Assembly: GCA_947446575.1 (NCBI GenBank)
Contig: CANFHC010000001.1
Location: forward strand, 62,001 to 126,000
Reading direction: 5' to 3'
DNA from: Bacteriovoracaceae bacterium
GTDB lineage: Bacteria; Bdellovibrionota; Bacteriovoracia; Bacteriovoracales; Bacteriovoracaceae
Length of the DNA stretch: 64,000 nt
The first letter of the stretch is position 1. Each line of letters starts with the position of its first letter. This document shows positions 8,732 through 17,137 of the stretch, in pieces. The notes beneath the pieces were generated by a model, which saw only the letters and a program-made list of their open reading frames with translations, ran no database searches and was not told the origin of the DNA. Position numbers and translations under genes: made by a program.

Positions 8732-9793
8732 TTATCTAAAGAGGTACAACGAAAAGTCAGATACCTCTGATTGATTTTTATAATCTTCATACTTTTTAGT
8801 AATAAAATTATAATAGCCTTTTAAGTTTAGCCCAAGTTTCTTCTGGAGTCCTTCGAGATCATCAGATTTTTTTTCATACGTAAGAAATGCTGCAAAGCTT
8901 GCATTATTCCATTGCCTCTGGATTGGAAAGCAGGCCTTTGGTGCAACATTAAGTTCCTGACATTTTTTAAGAATCTCTGGTTTAAATCTCTTGTCCATAA
9001 ATTCATTCAAAATAACATCGGCATCTTCTTTATTTTTTGGAAGTAATTGGTGATACAAATCTTGCAGCTCAGTAGTTAAATTAACAACAGACTTTCTTAC
9101 TGCTTTATCTTCTATTTCTTCTTTTTGCTGAATCTTTAGATATTCAAGTTGATTAGTATTTTTAAAATATTCTTCCATCATTTCCTTGGCAAAATAATTT
9201 GCCAAATTTTCATTGAGCTCTACCTGATTATTAACAAAAAAAATCGTATGAAATAATTCATGAAAAATAAGTTCTGCTAATTCATAATCTGAATAATGGA
9301 AAAATGAAGAAAGGATGGTATCAGTAAAGTAACCCAACGTTGAATAAGCATAAACGGGGCGAACCCAAGTTACCAATTCCTCAGCTTCTTTTGATTTGGC
9401 AAAATCGCGAGCAGAGGCAAGGTTAAAAAATCCTAAATAAGGAAAACAACCCATAATAGGAAAACAAGTTTCAATTGCTTTGATTTCTGAAAACGATGAG
9501 GCAACGACTAAATACGTAACGGCCTTATTCTGGAGCATGGTTGTCTGGGAATAGATGGAAGTCTCTTTTTTACCCCAGTATTTGTAAAAATACTTTTTTA
9601 GCTCCTGAATTTTTTTAATTTTTTCTTTTTGATCTTTAGTAACGCGAACACTTTTGAGCATTTCATTATTATCTCGAGCACGAGATTGTAGCGAAATTTG
9701 CCCTACACTTTGCTCATAAAGATAATCAAATTTTGCACAACTAATGATGTTGGAGCATACCAGTAGCAGAACCAAATATTTTAGAAAATCCAT
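8732..9793 (-). CDS. Lipoprotein metallo-aminopeptidase, COG4324 type
   Basis: The 353-aa protein begins with a lipoprotein signal (SNIISC, Cys19). After it come the features of the 'predicted aminopeptidase' family COG4324: an N-terminal YEQSVGQISL segment, VRPVYAYSTLGYFTDTILSS, then the zinc motif HELFH followed by NENLANYF, which supplies the third ligand Glu. It should act as a zinc peptidase attached to the envelope. The start codon lies inside the 3' end of the upstream outer-membrane protein gene (13-base overlap), so the two are translationally linked. Substrate unknown; the family is assigned from motif order, not from experiment. Confidence 0.75.
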   Translation of the reverse strand: MDFLKYLVLLLVCSNIISCAKFDYLYEQSVGQISLQSRARDNNEMLKSVRVTKDQKEKIKKIQELKKYFYKYWGKKETSIYSQTTMLQNKAVTYLVVASSFSEIKAIETCFPIMGCFPYLGFFNLASARDFAKSKEAEELVTWVRPVYAYSTLGYFTDTILSSFFHYSDYELAELIFHELFHTIFFVNNQVELNENLANYFAKEMMEEYFKNTNQLEYLKIQQKEEIEDKAVRKSVVNLTTELQDLYHQLLPKNKEDADVILNEFMDKRFKPEILKKCQELNVAPKACFPIQRQWNNASFAAFLTYEKKSDDLEGLQKKLGLNLKGYYNFITKKYEDYKNQSEVSDFSLYLFR

Positions 9794-10395
9794 GAAAATC
9801 CGACTAAGTATTTTATATTATCTTTTGCTTTATTATATTCAAAAGCTGGAAAGAGTGTTCGCACTGAACCCTTTAGCGAGAATCTCTCTGTTAATTTTAT
9901 TTGTAAACTGAAAGATCCAAACACTGAGTTATAGACCTGCTTTGTTTCGGATAAGTTATATACTTTATGGGCATTATTGGTCGTATCTTCTGTTGTTATA
10001 TCTCCAGACGAAGTGACAAATTCTCTCGCATATCCAACACTAATAACAGGAACAATTCTTGAGCCTCTTCCCGCGAGCATTTGTTTTATTCCCATTCCAT
10101 AAACATTAGTCTTCACCCTATTTTGTTGAGCAACAACATCCAGATTTGTCCCGACTGTATAGCGGTCATTTTGAGAAGTTATGTCTTGAGTATTGGATAC
10201 ATTTAAATCGATAGCGGTTAAATCAAAAATATAACTAGAAAGGCCTACCGAATAATTTCTGCTCACCACGGAATTCTGCCGATTGGCCCCATAGATTTGA
10301 CGGTCATACCCAAAATCAAAATCAAACTCAAACACGGCCATGCTTTTGATAGGAAATATCAATATTAGGAGAATTAAAAACTTGAGATTCTTCAC
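9781..10395 (-). CDS. Outer-membrane beta-barrel protein
   Basis: A signal peptide (MKNLKFLILLILIFPIKSMA) is followed by about 185 residues of alternating hydrophobic/polar strands, with the C-terminal aromatic pattern KYLVGFSWIF typical of barrels recognised by BamA. About eight strands can be counted, which suggests a small barrel. Two GTG codons could start it. The one at 10393-10395 is preferred because GAGG sits five bases upstream; the earlier GTG at 10399-10401 overlaps that GAGG. It overlaps the downstream aminopeptidase lipoprotein gene by 13 bases, so both envelope proteins are probably made together. The specific function is unknown. Confidence 0.65.
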   Translation of the reverse strand: MKNLKFLILLILIFPIKSMAVFEFDFDFGYDRQIYGANRQNSVVSRNYSVGLSSYIFDLTAIDLNVSNTQDITSQNDRYTVGTNLDVVAQQNRVKTNVYGMGIKQMLAGRGSRIVPVISVGYAREFVTSSGDITTEDTTNNAHKVYNLSETKQVYNSVFGSFSLQIKLTERFSLKGSVRTLFPAFEYNKAKDNIKYLVGFSWIF

Positions 10396-10433
10396 AGTCA
10401 CCTCGACTGCTACTATTCTATCAATTGTGAGGG

Positions 10434-10466
10434 GAGAAAAAACGAAGGGGGAAGAAATTCCCCCTT
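10434..10466 (-). terminator. Intrinsic terminator after miaB
   Basis: A 9-bp stem, AAGGGGGAA (10445-10453) with TTCCCCCTT (10458-10466) and a GAAA loop, is followed on the minus strand by CGTTTTTT. It lies 14 bases beyond the miaB stop and separates it from the outer-membrane protein gene. Confidence 0.8.
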
Positions 10467-10479
10467 TACTATAGTTCTT

Positions 10480-11940
10480 TTATTGTATTGTTGATGGAGC
10501 TCTACGACCAAGATCTTGGATTAGCTCGGCTTGAGTCGAAAGAGCAGTTGCCGATATGATTTTTACGTCTACCCAATGCCATTTGAAATCTATTTCAGTA
10601 TTTTCCGGAACAAAGTGGACAATTCTGTTACAGTTTGTGCGACCCTTCCATTTTTTTATCCCCCCCATATTTCCATCGCTATCAACAAGCACGCGATAAG
10701 TTTTTCCGATCATCGTCTGGTGAATTTTATCTTGGATTTTTAATTGATGGGCTTGAATTTCACGAAGTCTTTCCCCTTTTACGTCATTAGGAAGATTATC
10801 TTCCATTTTTTCCGCTCGAGTTTTAGCCCTTGGTGAATAAACATATGAATAAATAAAATCAAACTGGGCTTTATCCAAAAGATCGATTGTTTCTTTGTGC
10901 TCTTCTTCTGTTTCATTAACAAAACCGGCGATGATATCTGTCGAAAGAACGATTTCAGGTTGAGCTGCTCGCAATTTTGTCAATAATCCCAAATAATGCT
11001 CTGGTGTATATTCTCTATGCATTCTCTCTAGCACTGTTGCTGATCCGGATTGAACAGGTAAATGAAGATGCTTTGATAATTTTTTTGAACTTCCGTGAAC
11101 TGCGATTAATTCGTCGCTGACATCATACGGATGTGATGTTGTATAGCGGATGATTTCAAGACCGTCGATTTTATCAAGCTCAGTAATAAGTTGAGCTAAA
11201 CTTTCACCATTTTCTTTTCCATATGAGTTTACGTTTTGTCCTAAAAGTGTGACTTCTTGAATCCCTTGGTACTTCACAAGCTTTCTTACGTCTTCAACAA
11301 CTTCGGCCATTAAACGTGATCTCTCTTTTCCGCGAGTATAAGGGACGATACAGTACGTACAATACTTATTGCAGCCTTTAATGATGTTTACGAATGCTTG
11401 TGGTGAGTCCCCAGAGACTTTTGTTTCGATTGAAAAATTCTCACTTCGATCCCAAGAATTGATCGTAAACTTACTGTCACCGGCATAAACACGAAAGACC
11501 ATATCGTTGATCGTATCAATAACATCAGTTCCGAAAGCAAAGTCTAAATGTTTATACTTTTTTACTAATTCCTTACCTTCAGTTTGGGCCACACAACCGC
11601 CAATCCCAACAACTAGGCCACCTTTTTTCTTTTTTGCATGCTTAATCTCACCTAATTGCGAATAAAATTTATTATTCGAAAGGTCTCGGACCGCACATGT
11701 ATTAAATAGGACCAGATCAGCCTCATCTAATTCTTCTGTTTTTTGAAAATTGAGATCTTGAAGATGGGCCGCGATTCGGTCTGAATCGTGATAGTTCATC
11801 TGACAGCCAAATGTTTTCATCCAGACTTTGCGCGGAGGAAAAGCGAGATCACCCATGACTACTGTTTTTTCACCTGTTACTGGATCGATGATAGTTTGTT
11901 CGCGAGGACCATCGCCTCTTGTACCTAGACCTGTTGCCAT
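10480..11940 (-). CDS. miaB: tRNA-2-methylthio-N6-isopentenyladenosine synthase
   Basis: MiaB is a radical-SAM methylthiotransferase that adds a methylthio group to i6A37 of tRNAs reading UNN codons. The 486-aa protein shows the UPF0004 domain with its three cluster cysteines (TFGCQMNYHDS, FNTCAVRD, IGGCVAQTEG), the radical-SAM CxxxCxxC motif (GCNKYCTYCIVPYTRG) and a C-terminal TRAM domain from about residue 410. A 40-residue N-terminal extension before the UPF0004 domain is unusual but in frame. It has its own terminator downstream and a gap of about 170 bases upstream. The partner miaA is not in this window. Confidence 0.95.
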   Translation of the reverse strand: MATGLGTRGDGPREQTIIDPVTGEKTVVMGDLAFPPRKVWMKTFGCQMNYHDSDRIAAHLQDLNFQKTEELDEADLVLFNTCAVRDLSNNKFYSQLGEIKHAKKKKGGLVVGIGGCVAQTEGKELVKKYKHLDFAFGTDVIDTINDMVFRVYAGDSKFTINSWDRSENFSIETKVSGDSPQAFVNIIKGCNKYCTYCIVPYTRGKERSRLMAEVVEDVRKLVKYQGIQEVTLLGQNVNSYGKENGESLAQLITELDKIDGLEIIRYTTSHPYDVSDELIAVHGSSKKLSKHLHLPVQSGSATVLERMHREYTPEHYLGLLTKLRAAQPEIVLSTDIIAGFVNETEEEHKETIDLLDKAQFDFIYSYVYSPRAKTRAEKMEDNLPNDVKGERLREIQAHQLKIQDKIHQTMIGKTYRVLVDSDGNMGGIKKWKGRTNCNRIVHFVPENTEIDFKWHWVDVKIISATALSTQAELIQDLGRRAPSTIQ

Positions 11941-12060
11941 AAGATTACCCTGTTAAAAAGCCTTATTGCCTAACGTTTTGAATGTGGGGGGAAGTTAACA
12001 GGATGGTGGCCAGAAGTAAACGGATTGGAAAAATTACATTGAGATTGAACCCCTAAAATA

Positions 12061-12083
12061 AAAAAGGGACCTCGAAAGGTCCC
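12061..12083 (-). terminator. Terminator of the histone-like gene
   Basis: The stem GGGACCT (12066-12072) pairs with AGGTCCC (12077-12083) around a CGAA loop. A-tracts on one side and T-tracts on the other make it symmetrical. On the minus strand it follows the histone-like gene by 25 bases and ends in a run of T. Confidence 0.85.
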
Positions 12084-12108
12084 TTTTTTAACTAGGTCGC
12101 TTAATAAA

Positions 12109-12285
12109 TTAAGCTTTCTTAGCAGCTTTTTTTGTAGCTTTTTTAGCTACTTTTTTCGTAGCTTTTTTAGCTACTTTTTTAGCAGCTTTTTTAGCTACTT
12201 TTTTCGTAGCTTTTTTAGCTACTGCTTTCTTAGCTACTTTTTTAGTAGCTTTCTTCTTAGTTGTTGTTGCTTTTTTAACAGCCAT
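12109..12285 (-). CDS. Histone H1-like Lys/Ala-rich DNA-binding protein
   Basis: The 58-aa protein is made almost entirely of Lys, Ala, Thr and Val in tandem KKATKKVA/KKAAKKVA-type units, like the C-terminal tail of histone H1 and the bacterial H1-like/AlgP-type proteins. It should be an unstructured, highly basic DNA- or RNA-binding protein acting on the nucleoid. The start is ATG at 12283-12285, with GGAGG five bases upstream; an upstream TTG in frame would include the ribosome binding site and is rejected. The DNA is a tandem repeat of lysine/alanine codons and so is prone to length changes between strains. It has its own terminator, suggesting a highly expressed single-gene unit. Confidence 0.8.
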   Translation of the reverse strand: MAVKKATTTKKKATKKVAKKAVAKKATKKVAKKAAKKVAKKATKKVAKKATKKAAKKA

Positions 12286-12606
12286 AAATTCCTCCAAAAG
12301 TTTTTATTCTTTTTTTAAGAATAAACATTTTTTTATTTTCGTGCAAACAAAAAATTACATCTTTGATTTATTTTTCGTATTTTTTTTTTATTCCTTTAAC
12401 TTTTTTTTTCATCAAATCGATCTTTCTGCTCATTTCATGGCTTCTTTTATCTCTATTGAAAGCTCTGAAATGCTTTATTCATCGATGTTTCAGCCGTTTT
12501 CCACGTCTCTAAATTATTTTAAAAATTATTTTTCATGAAGATCTCAAAGCCCGCTCATGGCGGGCAAAATAATTTTAAATAATCTACTTTGGAGGTAAAA
12601 AAATGC
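12286..12606 (-). other. Gene-less AT-rich stretch between clpA and the histone-like gene
   Basis: About 320 bases without a supportable gene. It should hold the promoter of the histone-like gene: a run of T-rich sequence lies around 12350-12420, but no clear -35/-10 pair. A GC-rich hairpin lies near 12549. A 65-codon plus-strand frame at 12341-12538 is mostly Phe/Ser from T-rich DNA and lacks a ribosome binding site, so it is not annotated. Confidence 0.5.
12549..12565 (-). terminator. Possible weak terminator after clpA
   Basis: GCCCGC (12549-12554) pairs with GCGGGC (12560-12565) around a 5-base loop, about 40 bases beyond the clpA stop. On the minus strand only three T residues follow, so termination may be weak. 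Confidence 0.4.
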
Positions 12607-14958
12607 CTAATTTGGGAAATTGAAGTCGATTTTTTGGTTAATTTCATCAAATGAGACCACTACAACACCACCTTTTTCTAATTTTCCAAAAAGAATTTCG
12701 TGCGAAAGTGGCTTCTTGATCTCAGTATCGATGATTCGAGCGAGTGGTCTGGCACCCATTTGAGGATCAAATCCAATTTTTGCGAGATGAAGTCGTGCAG
12801 ATTCAGAAATTTTCAGCTCAACATTCTTTTGTGAGAGCAATGTTTCGAGTTGGATGATGAATTTATCGACGATTTTTAGGATCTGTTCATCTCCAAGCTT
12901 GTTGAAATGAACAATTGCATCCAATCTATTTCTAAATTCTGGCGTAAAGAAGTTCTTAATCGATTGATCGCGCTTAAAAGTTTGAGAATTGGCTTCTTTG
13001 TTGATTCCAATTGAACCAGATTCCATTTCTTTAGCACCTGCATTTGATGTCATAATAATGACAACATTTCTAAAATCAGAAGATCGACCATGCGAATCTG
13101 TTAGCGTTCCATGATCCATTATTTGCAATAAAATATTAAAGATATCAGGATGAGCTTTCTCTATTTCATCCAACAATAATACGGCATGCGGATGTTTCTT
13201 CATTACATCAGTCAGTAATCCTCCGCCTTCGTGCCCAACATAACCTGGAGGAGCGCCAATTAATTTTGCCACTGAATGCTTCTCCATGTACTCCGACATA
13301 TCAAAGCGTTCAAGATGAACTCCCATTTCACGAGCAAGCTGTTTTGCTAATTCCGTTTTTCCCACACCAGTGGGCCCTGTGAAAAGAAAAGATCCGATGG
13401 GCTTATGCTCATGCCCTAAGCCTGATCTCGATAGTAAAATGGCATCGGCAACCTTATCAACTGCATCGTCTTGACCGAAAATCAAAAGACGTAAATTAGA
13501 TTTTAATCCCTTTAATTTTTCTCTTTCATCACTATGAACAGACATTTTGGGAATCTTGGCCATGGCCGCAACAATTGTTTCAACATCTTTTTTTGTTACG
13601 TTTGAATGACGCTTGGATTCCGGCATAATCCTTATCATTGCACCGACTTCATCCATAATATCGATAGATTTATCTGGGTTTTTTCTATCCGTAATATGTT
13701 TATTCCCCAAATCGACCATGAGCTTTACGATCGAGTTAGAATATTTAACGGTATGGTGATCTTCAAACTTTGAGCGCAAGCCTAAAAGAATTTTATATGT
13801 ATCTTCAAGTGTCGGTTCATTGACATCAACCTTTTGCATGCGGCGATTGAAGGCTGAATCTTTTTCTATGAATTTTCTATATTCTTCATACGTAGTACTT
13901 CCAATGCAGCGTAATTTTCCTGCACTTAAGGCCGGCTTTAATAAATTAGAAGCATCCATTGATCCGCCACTTGTTGCTCCGGCGCCCATGATCGTGTGAA
14001 TTTCATCGATAAATAGAATTGCCTCACCAAGTCCTCTTTCATTATATGAAATCAGCTCTTTCATCACATTTTTTAATCTTTGCTCGAAATCACCACGGTA
14101 TTTTGTACCCGCCAATAGGCTGGCGAGATCTAGGCTAAAAACAGTCGCATTTGTTAAAAGATCTGGGACTTCACCTTTTACAATTCTATAAGCGAGTCCT
14201 TCTGCGATTGCAGTTTTACCGACACCTGCTTCACCAACAAGAAGTGGATTATTTTTTCTTCTACGACTTAAGATTTGGGCCACACGTTCAATTTCTTCAG
14301 TTCGACCTATAATAGGATCAATGCGATTTTTTTCTACTTCTTGATTTAAATTCAAACAATATTCATCTAGTGCTGAGGCTGATTTTCCTCCGCTTTTTTC
14401 GGCACCCAATTCTTCTCGAATGCTTTCATTAACAGAAGCTTCACTATTGACCGGTTTATCTATTCCGTGTGCGATTAATTTAACAACATCGAATTTTTCC
14501 ACTCCATGGGAAGCCAATAAGTAATTAACGTAACTTTCTTGCTCGTTAAAAAGAGCAACTAAGAGGTTCACTCCCATAATGTCTTTTTTGCCAGATGATT
14601 GAACGTGAATAGCGGCCCTTTGAATGACTCTTTGTAGAGTCATTGAAATTTCTGGTTGATAGTAAATGCCATTTTCACGAGCTAAATCACGTATACCAGA
14701 ATCTTCAAATTGTCTTTTTGAAAGTTCTTCAATTTCTTCTTTTGAAAGAATACTAAAATGCGACTTGTCACTAATAAATATATTTAATTCAGCTTCCAAT
14801 TTGGAAACATCAGCACCACAATGCTCCAAAATATTTCGCACTTCAGAGTCGGACAACATCGATTGAAACATGAGTTCAAGAGTAAGGTATTCATGTTGAA
14901 GCAAATTTGCTTTTACGATAGCTGAATTGATAATGAGTTCCAGACGTTTACTTTGCAT
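12607..14958 (-). CDS. clpA: ATP-dependent Clp protease ATP-binding subunit ClpA
   Basis: ClpA is a hexameric AAA+ unfoldase that feeds substrates to ClpP. The preferred start is ATG at 14956-14958, giving 783 aa beginning MQSKRLELIINSAI, which aligns with the usual ClpA N-terminus; the longer frame to 14982 overlaps clpS. There is an N-domain to about residue 150, a first AAA+ module with Walker A GEAGVGKTA and a second with GPTGVGKTE. The IGF-type ClpP-binding loop region is present around SGSIGINKE. The gene starts two bases after the clpS stop, so adaptor and unfoldase are coupled. No clpP is in the window. Confidence 0.95.
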   Translation of the reverse strand: MQSKRLELIINSAIVKANLLQHEYLTLELMFQSMLSDSEVRNILEHCGADVSKLEAELNIFISDKSHFSILSKEEIEELSKRQFEDSGIRDLARENGIYYQPEISMTLQRVIQRAAIHVQSSGKKDIMGVNLLVALFNEQESYVNYLLASHGVEKFDVVKLIAHGIDKPVNSEASVNESIREELGAEKSGGKSASALDEYCLNLNQEVEKNRIDPIIGRTEEIERVAQILSRRRKNNPLLVGEAGVGKTAIAEGLAYRIVKGEVPDLLTNATVFSLDLASLLAGTKYRGDFEQRLKNVMKELISYNERGLGEAILFIDEIHTIMGAGATSGGSMDASNLLKPALSAGKLRCIGSTTYEEYRKFIEKDSAFNRRMQKVDVNEPTLEDTYKILLGLRSKFEDHHTVKYSNSIVKLMVDLGNKHITDRKNPDKSIDIMDEVGAMIRIMPESKRHSNVTKKDVETIVAAMAKIPKMSVHSDEREKLKGLKSNLRLLIFGQDDAVDKVADAILLSRSGLGHEHKPIGSFLFTGPTGVGKTELAKQLAREMGVHLERFDMSEYMEKHSVAKLIGAPPGYVGHEGGGLLTDVMKKHPHAVLLLDEIEKAHPDIFNILLQIMDHGTLTDSHGRSSDFRNVVIIMTSNAGAKEMESGSIGINKEANSQTFKRDQSIKNFFTPEFRNRLDAIVHFNKLGDEQILKIVDKFIIQLETLLSQKNVELKISESARLHLAKIGFDPQMGARPLARIIDTEIKKPLSHEILFGKLEKGGVVVVSFDEINQKIDFNFPN

Positions 14959-14960
14959 AA

Positions 14961-15287
14961 TTATTCCGGTTCGATCGAGCACATTAATGGATGAGTTTGT
15001 TCGCGGGCCAGACGCTCGACTTTTTTTGCCTTACTTTCAGCGATTTCAAAAGTATAAATTCCACAAAGACCAATTCCACTTTTATGAACTTCCATCATTA
15101 TAGTTTCAGCCTCTTCGATCGATTTATGGAAAACTCCTTGGAGAATAAAAATGACAAATTCCATAGTGGTGTAATCATCATTATGTAAAAGAACTTTGTA
15201 TTTTTTAGGAAGCTCAATTTTGGGTTTGATAATGGTGGAAGTTCCACCTTCATCCTCATGTTCATGATTATGGTTTTGATTCTTCAT
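14961..15287 (-). CDS. clpS: Clp protease adaptor ClpS
   Basis: ClpS delivers N-degron proteins to ClpAP. This 108-aa protein has the family core: PKKYKVLLHNDDYTTMEFV, which holds the N-end-recognition Asn-Asp-Asp, followed by HKSGIGLCGIYTFEIAE, and a disordered His/Glu-rich N-terminus. It precedes clpA by two bases, the classical clpS-clpA order. The upstream gap to the metallopeptidase gene is only 22 bases, so transcription could continue from that gene. Confidence 0.93.
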   Translation of the reverse strand: MKNQNHNHEHEDEGGTSTIIKPKIELPKKYKVLLHNDDYTTMEFVIFILQGVFHKSIEEAETIMMEVHKSGIGLCGIYTFEIAESKAKKVERLAREQTHPLMCSIEPE

Positions 15288-15309
15288 ATGATTTTATTAT
15301 CGCTCTTTT

Positions 15310-16542
15310 TTAATTAAAGACGCAAGAATTCTCTGAGAGCTGAGAGAAGTAGTCATCTGGTACGCTAACACCTGCTTTAAGTGAACACATAATATTGGTA
15401 TTGTTCTTAGAAAATTCATAGTAGACCAATTCTTTTTTTGAATCATCGAAATACTCTATATAACAATCAGGAAATCCCAAAACATGTCCAAATTCGTGAG
15501 CAAGTACATGCTTATTCTCGTCAAATTCCAATGTAGTGCTTAAATAAACTAATCGGTTGTTATTGTCGGGGACATAAGAAATACCTTTAGATGTTGGAAG
15601 AATTTGAACTACACCTTCTCGATATTCTTTAACCAATTCTAGCTTTAAGGAAAAATTTTTGCTGTTCCATATATTCTCAACGCTACTGAGAAGCTCAACT
15701 AGGTAGTTGTGGTCAAATGCTCCTTCCCAAACTTGGATAGTCATTACCGTTTTTCCATTATCCTTTTGACATGCATATTTTTGATGTGGTGCTCGCAGCT
15801 TAAACAGCGGTAAAAATCGCTCTTGTTGGAATTTCTCATAGTATTTACTAACCATGGGACCTATAAGATTTTTTTTCTGATTAATCCGATATTCGTTCAG
15901 GCAATTCGCTTCTTTAGTGAAGGATTTACACAAATTTATCGTATTATCTCTGGTCCAACTCTCCTTATCTGGAGACATGCCAGAGTATTCATCATCATCA
16001 CACTTTTCATTTTGATATTTTTTATAGCAAGCATGAGCAATATTAAGATAAGGACGGATATCATTCTTTTTCTTTTCGACTAATGCTCCAAATGAGCATT
16101 TTTGGTCTTCATACCTACGACTCTCATTATAGAGATGATATAAATTCTCACCATTTTCACTTAGATTTGGATCCACTTTAACTCGATCGTAAGCCTCTCC
16201 TAAGATCGCTTGTGACAAAATTAATGGATTTTCATAGTTATATGAACGAGGGCTAACAAAGAAAAAACTTTGCGGATATTTAGTATTTTGAAAGGTAAAG
16301 AGCGCTTTTATTTTTTGAGAAATTTCAGAATCATGAGGAGCTGCTTGTCCACATTGATTTTCCATCATTAAAAAAGAAAGATTCCTTTCTAGATTAGAAG
16401 CACCTTTTCTATTATTGACTTTCCCACAACCTGAAATCATTAACAACATCACTGATATGATAACTAGTGAGTGTCTAAACTTTAGGCTACTGTCGAATCT
16501 CGCAAGTGCTAACCTGTGAGTATCGTAAAAAACTTTCTTCAT
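15310..16542 (-). CDS. Metzincin-type zinc protease lipoprotein
   Basis: The 410-aa protein has a signal peptide with lipobox LMISGC (Cys39), preceded by an unusually long N-terminal region of about 25 residues for which no better in-frame start exists. Near the C-terminus it carries HEFGHVLGFPDCY, an HExxHxxGxxD zinc motif of the metzincin kind, most like snapalysin (M7), followed by a Met-turn candidate (NTNIMCSL). Nine or more cysteines suggest disulphides. It should be an envelope-bound or shed zinc protease. A sigma-54-like promoter lies just before the start codon. The family is inferred from motif only. Confidence 0.7.
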   Translation of the reverse strand: MKKVFYDTHRLALARFDSSLKFRHSLVIISVMLLMISGCGKVNNRKGASNLERNLSFLMMENQCGQAAPHDSEISQKIKALFTFQNTKYPQSFFFVSPRSYNYENPLILSQAILGEAYDRVKVDPNLSENGENLYHLYNESRRYEDQKCSFGALVEKKKNDIRPYLNIAHACYKKYQNEKCDDDEYSGMSPDKESWTRDNTINLCKSFTKEANCLNEYRINQKKNLIGPMVSKYYEKFQQERFLPLFKLRAPHQKYACQKDNGKTVMTIQVWEGAFDHNYLVELLSSVENIWNSKNFSLKLELVKEYREGVVQILPTSKGISYVPDNNNRLVYLSTTLEFDENKHVLAHEFGHVLGFPDCYIEYFDDSKKELVYYEFSKNNTNIMCSLKAGVSVPDDYFSQLSENSCVFN

Positions 16543-16554
16543 TTACTTATAGAT

Positions 16555-16570
16555 TACAAAAAGAGTGCCA
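16555..16570 (-). promoter_or_regulatory. Sigma-54-like promoter of the metzincin gene
   Basis: On the minus strand the sequence TGGCACTCTTTTTGTA matches the sigma-54 consensus TGGCAC-N5-TTGCA except for T in place of the -12 C. Transcription would begin about two bases before the ATG, giving an almost leaderless message, which is odd. rpoN itself lies 0.6 kb upstream. Confidence 0.35.
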
Positions 16571-16718
16571 AAGTATAAGCCTTAGGATCAAGGCATTGGT
16601 TAGTTAACCATAGAGAATTTTCGGTGATGCTTTAATCATTGACGATGACCCAGGCCATTCTATGAAAAAAATCTTCAAGATAAAGTACTTAAAATAATCA
16701 CTGCTAAATAGTAAAAAA

Positions 16719-16743
16719 AAAGCCGCATTAAAGCGGCTTTTTT
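16719..16743 (-). terminator. Terminator after hpf
   Basis: AGCCGC (16721-16726) pairs with GCGGCT (16733-16738), flanked by eight A and six T residues, so it works in both directions in principle. It closes the rpoN-hpf unit 14 bases after hpf. Confidence 0.85.
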
Positions 16744-16751
16744 AAAAAAAT

Positions 16752-17114
16752 TTAAGCTACATCTTCATCTTCATGGTCCATCCAAGCGTCAGCTGGTTCT
16801 AAAATAACCACATCACTTTTTTCTCTGTGAATTTTATTGTATTTATCTTTTTTCTTGAAAGCTTGTTTTTCAATCTTATCAACCGCCATATCGATGCTGT
16901 GATAAAGATTATCAGAGTGGGCTGTCGCGTGATATTCACAATGAGGAGCATGGTAATAAAGTTCGGCGAAGTGCACACCGTTTTTCACATAACAAGACCA
17001 TTTAATCGTTCCTTTATCGTGAAAAAATTTAGTCAGCTTCTCTGACGTTTCTTTAATTTTTTCATCAAGTGCAGGAGTGTGTTCTAAGTGCAAGAAAGAT
17101 GTTGTAATTTTCAT
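16752..17114 (-). CDS. hpf: Ribosome hibernation-promoting factor, short form
   Basis: Hpf/YfiA proteins bind the 30S mRNA channel in resting cells and block translation. This 120-aa protein has the beta-alpha-beta-beta-beta-alpha layout of the short form, ending with the conserved helix SIDMAVDKIEKQAFKKKDKY. It lacks the C-terminal dimerisation domain of long Hpf. A short acidic tail (DHEDEDVA) follows. It sits directly downstream of rpoN, an arrangement also seen in enterobacteria, and shares the terminator behind it. Confidence 0.9.
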   Translation of the reverse strand: MKITTSFLHLEHTPALDEKIKETSEKLTKFFHDKGTIKWSCYVKNGVHFAELYYHAPHCEYHATAHSDNLYHSIDMAVDKIEKQAFKKKDKYNKIHREKSDVVILEPADAWMDHEDEDVA

Positions 17115-17137
17115 AAACGCCCTTGTCCTAAAAAGTT

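Noticed and set aside
12341-12538. 65-codon plus-strand frame rich in Phe and Ser
   Set aside because: It starts at GTG without a ribosome binding site and reflects T-rich non-coding DNA.
12601-12622. GGAGG followed by ATG and a six-codon frame on the plus strand near the clpA end
   Set aside because: Only six codons, overlapping clpA on the other strand; most likely chance.
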